26,730 bases of DNA from Candidatus Omnitrophota bacterium (lineage in GTDB: Bacteria > Omnitrophota > Gorgyraeia > Duberdicusellales > 4484-171). Each line of letters starts with the position of its first letter. Position 1 is the stretch's first letter. The notes beneath the pieces are model-generated. The model made no database searches. It was not told the DNA's origin and was given only the letters and a program-made list of their open reading frames with translations. The translations under genes and the position numbers were made by a program. This document shows, piece after piece, positions 13,101-25,100 of the stretch. Where the stretch lies: contig JAQUOR010000003.1 in NCBI GenBank assembly GCA_028717025.1, forward strand, positions 1 to 26,730. The letters run 5' to 3'.

Positions 13101-16100
13101 ACGTTATATCATTTTTGTTTCTAACCATAATGTCGCAAGTTCATGGCTTATCCAGCAGGGTACTGATTTCGGGGGTATGCTTTCTTGGCTCGGTAAGGAA
13201 GCAGGGCCAACCAGCTTTGGCAATGCACAGCAAAATGGCGCCCCCACGGTAGCAGTGCTCGATGGCGTTATTTCTGAACGCCTAAAACCCATTAAGCGTA
13301 ACGCGCAGGGCAAGATACTGTCCGGTACCGGCTATATTGTTGCCTATGGCGATGAACGTGCGTCCGGAGGAGAAGTCAAACCAGACAGAGAATCATTTGT
13401 TAAAGCAATCGAAGAAGCGTGCGCTGATTATTTTAACCCCGTTGCCTACGGAACTTTGGCTTTTAACGCTTTAAGAATGAGCTTAACTCAGGGTAACATC
13501 CGCAATCAGGCGCGCGGTCTTCTCTGCGTCTGGGCTGATAATATAAGCAGAATTGAAGCTGAACGACAACTCGAAGCTCCTGCTTCGCCTGAAGGCTCTG
13601 TCAGGATCAATGCACGAGACCCCATCGATAATGGCGGAAGCATATTGAAACAAGAAGAGCCCCTTATTATTTTTGATTCTTCCGAAAACGCTTTCAGGAA
13701 AGGGCAGTCAAAACCTCTCGATAACGGTGGCCGGCAAGAACATTCCCTATCCACGGCCGCAGACACTGCACGCGTATACACGATCGATGTTATAGAGGGT
13801 GAGAATACGAAGTACATTCCTTCTATTATCGCCTTTATCGATGCCTTTTTAGATCTTTCTGAAACAGCCGATACACATAATAGAAAAAAACGCAATGTGG
13901 CCAATGACGATAGAACAGGGATTGAAGAAACTTGTATGCTTTTCGTTGAACATAAACCCTTCTCGTTAAGAATAATAGGCCAGGAGGTAAACATAACGCG
14001 TTTTGGCTTTGTGCGAGACGAAGCAAGGATTTATTTCGGAATTTTCCTTGGAAAATCCGCTATCGCTGTTCCGGAGGTCCCTGTTTTATTAGGAGATACC
14101 TCCGATGGCTTTTTGTACGATACCGACAAACCCGTCCTGTTCGATGTAACGCAGGATGGCAAGGATATTCTTGCGGTGTATTTACCTCTTGGGAGCAACA
14201 ATTTCGTTAAGCTGGAAGTTCTTCTTGTGCTCGGAGAACGGAGAATATTGGCTGACCCTCGTCACGTTTCTTCTTTACGCGATGCCGGCGGAAAGCGTAC
14301 GCATCAGACGATAACACGCAGCAGCATTGCGCATGGCGTGACTCTCGGAGGGAAAAATATATTCGTTAAAGAAACCGGTCTTGGCCAGGTTGCAGGTTCT
14401 CAAATACTCAATACCTCTTTCGACAACGGCGGCACGCCCATCAATATTTTTCTTAAAGATGTATCAATAGACAATGGAGGATCGCATAAGATTTCGAACA
14501 TGGCATACGCACGAACTGCCGTAATAATACCGGCGCAAAAATTAGTAAACTTCTTAGCTGGAGTCGATGAAGAGAATGGAGAAATTGCCGCTCCTGATTT
14601 TAGTGAAAGCGATGTTCAAGTATATAATCCTCTCATCCTTGCGCTTGGCACCCCCAGTCCGCAAGTTTTTGTCGGGGTTGCAAGGACTTGGGAACAATAT
14701 ATGCGTTGGTGGAGCACCCAAGAAGGGAAAGATTTTCTGGTGCCGATTATTGCTTCTACGGGGAGAGGAAGGGGCTACAAGAGTTTCGTTCTCAATACAT
14801 TACATTTCTTTGAGAAAGAAGATGCAGCAAGCGATTCGCAGCATGCAGCAAGGTTCAGAGCTCGATATGCCGCGGAGATTATAAAAGCACAAGTATTGGA
14901 CATGGATGAACTCGATCGGGAATATTACCAACTCCATCAAGGTTTCTTGACTGAAGCTAAAGTTATTGCTTTTATTCTGGAAGAATACGGAGTTGCCGCT
15001 GAAGCCATACTGCTTGAGGAAGCCTCAAATAATAGTTTATTAAACGGTACGGATAGCTACGCAGTTATCAAGCAACAGGTGATCCCCCGTTTTAGTCATC
15101 CAGGAAAGAGGCTTAAGATTCACGTTGCCGCCGACGGTTTCCATCGCTTAAGGGCCCTTCTTACAATCGTAGGATTATACCGTTATGCTCAACCCAATAT
15201 TCCTCCGGTCATAAAAAGCGGGATAAAAATCGAATCCACCTGGGATGTTAACGGTAAAGCTTTTTATGTCCCCGATTTTAACAGCATGGAAGAAGATTTA
15301 TTATTTGCGTACCTTGAACACATGATCGGTTCTCCTCAAGAATCCGATCGAGACGCTGCCGGCAATATTATTTTCCACGGCGAAATTGGAAGGATCCGTG
15401 GTTTTCATCAAGCTGACTTTGCACCGCAAGGGACTATCGATAAAATATTGGATAGAGATTGGGATGAGATGACTGCTCAACGCCTGCGCACAGAGCTTCT
15501 TAAGAACTATCAGGATGCTTTCAACGCTCTGCACGTTAAAGGAGAACCTCTTGATAACGGAGGAGAAAAATCAGATAAAACGAAACATGTTTCTTTACCC
15601 TTTACTGTAAGGGCAGGCGATGCGTTCCATTCCGGCAGAAAAGTCGAAGTGAGCATTTTAGAGGTCAATGCCGCCAGGGGATTCTTGATGCTGCAAATTG
15701 AGCGGCCTAACCAGCAATTTATTGAAGGAAAAGCTCCCCGAGGTCCTCCGGCTAAGACAGAGAAAAAAACAGCTTTTAGGGGCCGCACGACAGAGATGGT
15801 ACCGGGCTTAAACATACAGGTTAATAAAATAAAAAGCAACCGGGCCAACGTTCGCTTTATTTCACCAGTTGTTCGTCCCTTTACGGAGGGGTTGATTCCT
15901 TTCATCGAGCACGGTCACGTCTCTCTCGACAACGGCGGCGCAAAGTTTTCTCTGGCAAACGAAGAGCCGTACAGAAAACGCAAAGACAGGAGAGAGGAAA
16001 CGATATGTGCCTCTCCGGCAGAAAGCAAAAGTGACCTTGTTGCCTTAGGTAAGCAAGATTTAACACGCAGGGTTGTTAACAAAATCATCAAAGATTCACT

Positions 16101-19100
16101 TGTGCGCGAGCCGCACCACGAGGTTTTGGACGATAGCTCCCCGGAGGTCCAGCTCCTACGTATTTTCTTTGGCGTTGGAGAAGAGCCAAAGGCAAATCAA
16201 CGCACCGCGCTTTATCAAAGAATCGCCTTCATTCTTACCCGAGTGAGTATTGAAATACACCTTCTTAAAAACTTACCTGGATCCGGCTTCTGGCAGATAA
16301 AGAAGCACGAAGAACACGCATTGCTGAAAATTTTTGTCAATGAGAAGGAAGATGCGGAAGCAATCGCCGCGCATGAAATCGTTGCCGCCCTTAGCGCTGC
16401 ATTTCCTTATCGTTCCGGAAAAATAATACCAATCTCACATCAAACCAACGCAGCAGTCGGGGAACATTTTTCTTTATGGCGCGAGAGCATGGGTGTGGCA
16501 GAGCCGTCATATGAGTTTTCACGCGATGCCCTTGCCGAAATACAAGGCATTAAAAAAGGGGAGGTCGATCTTGGCCATGGCAGGGCCAAAGGAATATCCC
16601 GGCCGTATGTTTCGATGTACCTGCTTGACCGCACCAATTACAAACGTAATCCCCACTGGCCTTACAGGATTATCGTGGTTACTGATGAACATTTTTATGC
16701 AGTGACAGTTTCCTGCGGTTTGCATTTCGTCCCGGAATCTCTGCAGCCCAGTTGCGGCGGATTGCGCTTTAAAGTCGATGCGCGTAAATACAGCGAGGGA
16801 GTTACGAATGGCGTATTTCGTGAAGTCGAAGCTATCGCCCAGGACACCGACAGGACTTCTGCGTTATGGAACGCTTATTTACGGGGCGCGGCCACGATGC
16901 TTGTTTCCGATGGCCAAGTTTCCAGAGAAAATATTTTACGTGCCTGGGCAGCCGCATTGAGCGAGCAAGGACTTTTAGGCTGGAAATATATTGTTACTTC
17001 CGATTTAGGCGCAAGCGAAGCGGACATGGAACTTATTTCCGACAGTGCCTATACCGCAGGACTTTCGCATTTTCTCGAACATGACAAGGCAGCTCTAAGC
17101 GTCGCTGAGCGCAGGACGATCAGGCGTGTCATTAAAGAGAAGCGCTGGAAAACACTTGATATCGCCTTATTGCGCAGATTAGGCCTTGTCCTGCCTGCTG
17201 CGGGCTGTCCGGAGAACAGGGGAGGTTATCCGCCGTTTAGCTGGCAATTGGCAGCCTTAGGTTTTGTTTCCAGCCTCAATGTTGTTTTGTGGTGGGCGGC
17301 AAAGCACCGCGCGTTTCTCGATGCAGAGTCTGTTCCCCGCGTTGCCATCGCCGGTTTCGGAGTTACCAGCCGTTCGATTATCCGTGCGCTCATTAAACGC
17401 TTCCCCGAAGGCTTAAATATCGTCGGTGTGAGCGGCGAAAAGAGCGCAATATACGAAAATGCGGGACTAGACCGTTTCGCCTTGCTTACGCTGATAGGCA
17501 GAAAAGAGAAAGATCCCGGCATTGCCGTTGTTGATTATACGTCCGGGTATGGCCATTCGGCTGTCGAACGGTTGTCTCAACCGAAAGAGTTATTATTGAG
17601 GAGAACCGACATTCTTATATTAGCGAATCGTTCCCAACGCTTAAGCGACGATGAAGTACGCAGCATCTCGGCCAGTATCGTTATGGAAGCAGTACCCGGT
17701 GTTTTGACCAAGCAGCAGATTGAATGGCTCTCTGCACATGGAAAATTATACATATCAAGCATTTGGCTTAGCGGCGGCATAATTTTTGGCGCACGCATAG
17801 AAATGCTGCGTCTGCTTGCACCAAAAGGAACCGAGCACATTCGTGACCGGCGTCTGTACGTGCAAAGTGCAGTCAGCGAAGCAGCTTCTGCGACTACGTT
17901 TGAAGAATTGGATCGTTGCCATCAGGGGAGCGGTTTAAAGCAGCCGGTATATAGGGTGCAACCAACCGGAGCCGTCATAGCGGCTAATATACGTAAAAAT
18001 GAATTTCAGATATGGCAGAGTATTCATGATATGCTTACGCATAATGCCCTGCCGGAACTCGGTATCGACCTGGAAGCTTTAGGGGCGATGGAAGATGCCT
18101 TCCAGGTAGCAACTACCCTTGTGCCGTATGCGCAGGAAAATGAATTACCGGTCATCAGCCTGGCTATCTCTTATTCCTATGCAGGCAGAAGCAGCGGCCT
18201 TGCCTGGTTGTCTTCCGTTTCAGAGATTGCTCGTCAGCTGGTTATCTATAGAAAAGGTCTGCAGAGACATTCGATAGTCAATTTAGAATACTACCGTAGA
18301 CGTGCGGTTAAAAGGATCATTGATTGCCTGGACAAGGATCAGAGTGACCAGCTTTTAAAGCGTTTAGCGGCGTTCCATGCGGCGCGTTTAAAACCGGTCG
18401 AGGCAACACGTAGCCTGCTCTATAACTTAGAACCCCGGGGTACGTATCACGTAAGGGCCAATTGCGCTCATGCTCTAGGTTTTATTTACCAAGCCATCAA
18501 TGATGAGCCGCTTAAATATTCTGTTGCGAAAGCTTTCGTTGCCGCACTGGGTGATTTTAACGAAGAAGTTGTCGAATGGGCACGCTGGGCTATCGCGATA
18601 AACGGCATCGATTTAAAAAGATTGCAAAGAGACGTTACCGCGGAAATCAGGGTAAGAAAAAAGCGCGGCATCAGCGCTCACCGGGAGGTCTATTATAAAA
18701 ATTTAGGGGATTTATATCGCCAGCGGGCCGGTATCTTTACCTACCAGGAATGCAAGAAGAGGGCGCTGAGTGATTACCGGAGAGCGTTTACGTATTACCA
18801 TAAAGCCGGCGCGCGCCACGGTTTGCTGGCGCTCAACAACTGCCTTGCGCTTGCCCGCAGTTATCAGCAGACCGGGGATAGCGCTTCTGCTATCAGAGAA
18901 TACCTGCATCTTATCAATCCTAGACTTTTTGCGCAGTTGTATGCGGGAGACTTTATTGATGAAGAACAGATCGTGGCAAGCCAGGGGTTTTTTCATGAAC
19001 AGCGCTGGCTGGCCATAGAAGGGATCCTTAATATTTATTACCCTTACAGCGTTGATGCAAATATTCTGATTTCAAATAAATTGAGTGAAGCGTTGAGTAT

Positions 19101-22100
19101 GGCCAGCAGCCGTCTTAGAGAGCTTTCTTCCGACGATCCGGAAATGACCCTCAAACAGCAACTCTTAGCACTCTATCTTTTTTATGATGCGTGCCTCTAT
19201 GGATTTCAAGTTCCCTATTTGGGATTGCTTCAGTTGTATGGCACAATTGTTTTACGACAGGATGCGTACAATTCCTTAAAAGACGTAATACAGTATATGC
19301 TGGTACACCGGTCGCTGACGGATAGAAATGGCGAGCCGCTTTCTAACGCAGCCATTATGCAGTTGTTTCATTCCCGTCGTAAACCGTTCTCTGCATTAGA
19401 CGGACATCAACGTTTTCTGCTTGTGCAGATATTGCAGGGTTTTGAGATACTTGAAGTTACGCCGGATATTCTTACCCAACAGCCTCTTGATAACGGCGGG
19501 ATTACCGTGCCTGATGAGCCTGCGGCGCAATCCGCGCACAATCGTCAGTTGTTTACCTTCGAGCAGATCCGAGAAATTATTAAAAATTATTTTTCCCAGG
19601 CACATGAGGTAATTTTGCCTTCTCCGGAAACGATATTGGCCCAAAGGACCATATACTTATTGGAGGTGCGCTATGCATTTAGCCGGGTACCGGTCCTCGG
19701 GCAGGCGCATGAGCAATGGCGCGAAATAGGCCAGCAGGAATATTTTGCGCTAGAAGTCCCCTATGAGCTTAAAGGATTATTGGACACTATGCCTGGGCAT
19801 ATCAGCGTTCCGGGCGAAGATTATTCCTGTGATTTATATCCTACCGTGCATGGGCCTTACGTCCGCATCGATTACCGGGGCCAGGCAAAAATCGATCCCG
19901 ATGCGGTTCGTTACATTGAAGAATTTGAGCGTACACATTGGGGTCTTAAGAGCAAAATAGTGCGCGGGGATATCGACGACGCATGGCTTCTTGAAGGTTT
20001 AAATACACTTATCGATCTTCTGGAACATTTTGATCCTGCTGTTGTCGCCGGGCTTTATGAAACAGGCATCACGGCGCATTATCAGAGAAAAAAATTAGAG
20101 TTGTTGCGACAGGAGCTTTTAGCGTGTCAGAGCCAAAAGAAACGGAGTGAACTTATAAGAGGCATGAGCAAAGAATGGTCCGGTCTTCGCCGTAACAACC
20201 TGTCAGGGGCAAAGACTTTCAACGAGCTTCTAAATTATTTGCATAAATATTATCTTACTATGGACACGATAAACGTCGGGTATAACGTTTATCGTTTTCT
20301 CTTGGACCTGCGCACAAAGGAAGTGGTAGACACGGATATCGTGGTTGATGAAAAAACCCATCAGACGCAAGGGGCAATAAAAGTGTATGATCTTGATTTT
20401 AATGCCGAAACGAATAGGCCCGGCGCGTTGTTACAGGCGCTACTTAGAAATCTACCTTTGACCAGAGCGCCCTGTTGTTTTGTGCCGCGCATGTCGTTAT
20501 ACACTGATAGAGTTAATGATCAAGTGGGTGTGCGTAGCATCTCGCTTCACGGTAACCATATCGGTTTCAGTTACAGTGATTACAGCGGCGGGCACCGTGT
20601 TGATTCATCATACATCATCGCTCCCGCGTATAACGGTGGGATTGCTGAATTTAACCTTGGCGGCGGCGGATGCGAATCTATCGACGGGGAGGCAGCGGAT
20701 ATCGGAAACATTGCGAGGACCTCTATCTTTGGTGAGCTTATGGCGCGTTTTAATAAACGCGGAGAATTTCATCCTTCGCTTGCATCCGTGTGGTTGTCCA
20801 ATTTACTGGGTAGCATGAAGGCCGGAGGCGGGTTGGTAGACGTAGATATTGAATGGAATCGTCACGCGACAGAGTATTGGGCTATGGTACAGGAACATAG
20901 TAGTTTGGAAGAAATCCGTCAGGCAGGGGTTCTTGAGTCAGACGATCTGTATCAAGCAGTAGCGCACGAGGCAAAAAACCGTCAAACGTATTACCAGAGT
21001 CCCGGTGCCGTTCCATTTTCCGATACCTCGAGGTACAGCCTCAATGAATACGCGCGGCACGCCGTTGTTATCTGGCTTAATTCATTGCTTGAGACTGCAG
21101 GTTTACCGCAGATCAGTAATCTACCCGTGATGGGCGCAATGGATGATCCCGCTTTTCTGGTTACTATGCTAAACCAAAACGTCTTTCTTCGCTACTTCAT
21201 TAACCCCTTACGCCACGCGCTTAAGCGAGGAGAAATATCCGCAGAGAACGGTCGTACCGTGAAAAATGATCAGTACGATATTTTTGACTTGATTGAAACT
21301 GAAGTCGTCGCGCGGCCGGAGAATGCCATGCGATTAGGGGCTTTTATTAACTCGCTCGATAAGAAGGCGTTGAGCAGCGTAAAATTATTGGGTATTTACG
21401 GCGGCTGGTATCTCTATAGGTTAGAAATAGATCTTTTTGACGATAGTATTGCGTTGGTCGGGTTTTACAATTTTTCTTCACATAATTACGAATTAGGCGT
21501 TTGTATCAGCGATCCTTCATTGTCATACGAAGCAATTGTGCGGGCAGCCACGGAAAGCGGTCACCGGATAATTGATGCAACTGTTTCTGCGGTTACTGTC
21601 GATGTTTCCGAGAAGCTAAGTATCAAGCGATCTTCGTTGATGCTTTGTGAGAACTTATTGCTGCGCGGAGAAAGTTTATCGAAAGGTGTGGCTGCCGGAA
21701 GACTTGCAACGTATCCATGCGATGCAGGCGATGGGGAAGCCATAGTGCTTTTGGCGCGCAATATCGATCAGGAAATGCTTTTGTGGATACAGGAGCACCC
21801 CCAGGTACGCGGTATTATTCAAATCGAGACTCGAGGCAATATCGCCAGTCATATAAATCTTTCCTTGCAAGCTCTTAATATCCCGCGAATTCAGGTCTCA
21901 GAATATCCCGAAGCGGGCAGTCCGTTAATTACCGATGGTTCGGGAAATATCGTCGGTGTCGTTCTTACGAGATCTCGCTATCTTCCTCTGGCAAAACACC
22001 CCCATGTCTATAGAGCCGAAGCTGCCGGTTGTTACCCTTTTATGCTTTCCCAAGGTATAGAGGTAATAGCTGACGGTGATCGGGGAGAAGTGTATATCGT

Positions 22101-25100
22101 GGATGATCAGCATCGGAATTTATTCCAGCTGTATAAACTATCGAAGGAAGGCGCTATAGAGGCAGCCGGCTTGTTGCTGGCAGGATTAGAAAATAAAGAT
22201 AAAGCGCAGGAACTTTTAACTGCATTGCTTGAGGAAAAAGGAAACAAGCTGGCACGTACGCTGCGCGTCAATCTGGCCACTATCGAGCGGGTTTGTAGTG
22301 TCGTTGAATTGGAAAACTATCATGCAGAGCTCCTCGGCCTCTACGAGCCATACCTGAAATTGGCTTTGCTTTTATCATTGCCCGTATCTGAGGAAATACG
22401 TTCCCGCTACCTGGCGTATGAAGAGGCCTATCGGTCTGCCTTGCGCAGAATAACACAGAACATATCGAAAGAGGCGCAAAGATTGCTCGATGCGTCCGTA
22501 TGGTCTGCGCTTGACTTTCTTATTGCGCATACCCTTATGGGAGAGTCCGGTTATCTGGCGCGCCATGACTCTCAGGGTCTTGCGGCAGAATATCGGCATT
22601 TGCAATCCCGCCTTGCGCTTGATATGTATCAAAGGGAGGAGGGATTGCTGGCCCGGTACGCAGATAAGCTGCATCTTGCGCTGAGGTCCCATCGTATCTG
22701 GTTGCCTGCGCTCATCGGAGGCAAGGCAAGTTTAGCTTCCGCCATAGAAGAAATAAAGGAAAAAGAAGGTTTGGAATTCTTTACCGTTACTTCACATGTG
22801 TTGACGACGACGCTATACAACAGGGTCATGCAGGAACTAGCGGGCCCGATAAATGCCGTGCTTGAACTTTCTTTAAGTGACGAAGAAAAATCAGACCGCA
22901 TTTCAACGCTCCTTAGGAGCAGTTCCATCATAATTAAGTTGCGTACATTCATCGCGCGGATCCTGCGTGATAATCAGGGGATATTGAGTCATCCGGCGTT
23001 TATGCGTTCTTCCAATGAACGGGAGGATCTGCTTGAGACAATGCCCGGTGCATACAAGAGCGTACCTAATATCCGCACTGCGGAAAGGATGGTTGAGGCG
23101 TTTGTCGAGATAGTCTTAAGCAATATAGTCGCTACGTTGATCCATAAAACTCTTTTTCCCTCTGCCATGGCGGTTATGGTCCAGGAGCAGATTGACGCCG
23201 ATGTTTCCGGTGTCGTGCTGGTTAATTCGCAGCAGGCGGTCGTTAACGCGACGTTTGGCCTTTGCGGAGCGACCCAGGAAAAATTCAATGCGGACGTATG
23301 GAGGTATTCGTATGCAGATAGAAAAATGCATTTTTTACGGGGAGATAAGGAGTATCGGCTGGTGCCTAATCCCGAGAACGGAACATTAGAGCGGGTTGAG
23401 AACAGCGAAGAAATCCGTAGGCAGCCTTCCTTAGGCGCGTCTCTTGCAAAAAGGCTCATCGAAATCGGAGATGATTTTTATCGGGTATCAGGATTTCCCG
23501 TAAATTTTGAATTCATAGGGATAGACAATAAAATTTATATCCTACAACTGCGTAAGTGGCATAAGGACAGGTTTTCCCAGGCAGGTTTCCTTGCCAACCC
23601 TACGGCGAGGGCAGTTCCTTTTGCGCCCCAGACAAGCATCGACAACGGCGGTTTTAGCAGTGACAACCGGCGATCAAAGAAACCAGAGAGTAATTTTTCT
23701 TTCGTGTCGTTGACGAGCCTTGGCGCATCCCTGGTAGCGGTAATTGGTCTGATCTTTGCCTTGGCGCTCCCCGAAGGTTTTAACAGCTTTGTTGCTGCCT
23801 CGAATAAATTTCTAAACGCCTATCCCATTGTCCTGAGCTTAGTCCTTTTAGCTACTGCCGGCGTTTTTTATATCATTTGGCAGCATGATAGATTTAAAGA
23901 AATAGCCGAACATACCAATGAACAACTTGCGCGCGAAGCGCGGACCGATGCATTGACGGGATTAAATAACCGTTGTGCATTTAATCACGCCTTGCGCCAA
24001 GCGCTTGCACATTCAGAACGCACACGAAAATCTTTCGCTATGGGCTTAATCGATCTTGACGGTTTTAAAGCCATCAACGACACATTGGGGCATCCGGCCG
24101 GCGACGTACATCTTAAAAATACCGCGCTTGCGCTTACTTCGGTATTGCGCGCAGGCGATAAAGCGTTTCGTTTCGGCGGTGATGAATTCGCGGCCATTCT
24201 GGAAAATGTAGATAACGAGGCAGCCGTTCGCGCGTTTGCCCAGCGTTTATTCAAGGCTTTCGATGAGACAGAAAACCCCATACGTGGGAGTTTGGGGATA
24301 ACCGTATATCTACCGACGGCAGCAGGGCAGAGATTAGAGCATAGCGACTTGGAAGAGCTGGGGCAGATACTATTTAAGCAGACTGATGCGGCGTTATACC
24401 AGGCAAAGGCGGTAAAAGACGGCAAGCATAGTTTCTTTAGGAGTAGCACGTATGCGCCGGAAGTCAGATTACGTACCGCTCAATACGATGTTTATGATGA
24501 TGCTTCGATATTAAGCGAAGTTTTTGATAATGGCGGTTCCATAAACGACGATGCTCGGTTGCGGCAGGATAAACGCCAGGATACCTCTTCCGTGGCTGGT
24601 GGGGTCTTGGTGTCTGCCGCAGCCGATGGTTTTTCTTTGAAAGAAGAATGGAAGGTAACGCATGAAATAGGCACGGACAATTTGATTTGTACCTTTAGGT
24701 TAAAGAGAGGCATAGACGAGATCGGTTATATTAGTCTGTATGTCGAAAAGAGAGGGATCGTGCTTTTTACGTGCACCGGATTTAGGGTGAGTCCGGACGA
24801 AAGAAGAAGAGGGCTTGGTACCCGGTTGTTCTTAAGGGGGTTTGCCCTTGCGGCGCAGGCAGCGCATGAGCGCGGTTTATCCCCTGAATGGGCGATGGCT
24901 TTTTATACGATTTCAACGGAATCCGACCGTCCCCGCGTGCAGGCTCTCGGTAGATTTCTAAGAACGAAAGCAGGTTTTACGAGCTATACGGAAAACATCG
25001 AAGATGAAGCTTTGCGCGGTTTAAAACGGGATTATCCCAACCCGCGGCCGGCAGGAGAATTCGGCCAGTGGTTTAAGAGATTACGCGATATCGACATGTT

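Noticed and set aside
20629..20640. YNGG in module 18 as a 22nd separator
   Set aside because: It has Tyr instead of Asp, Ala instead of L/F/I before it, and sits inside a glycine-rich beta region with no domain change.
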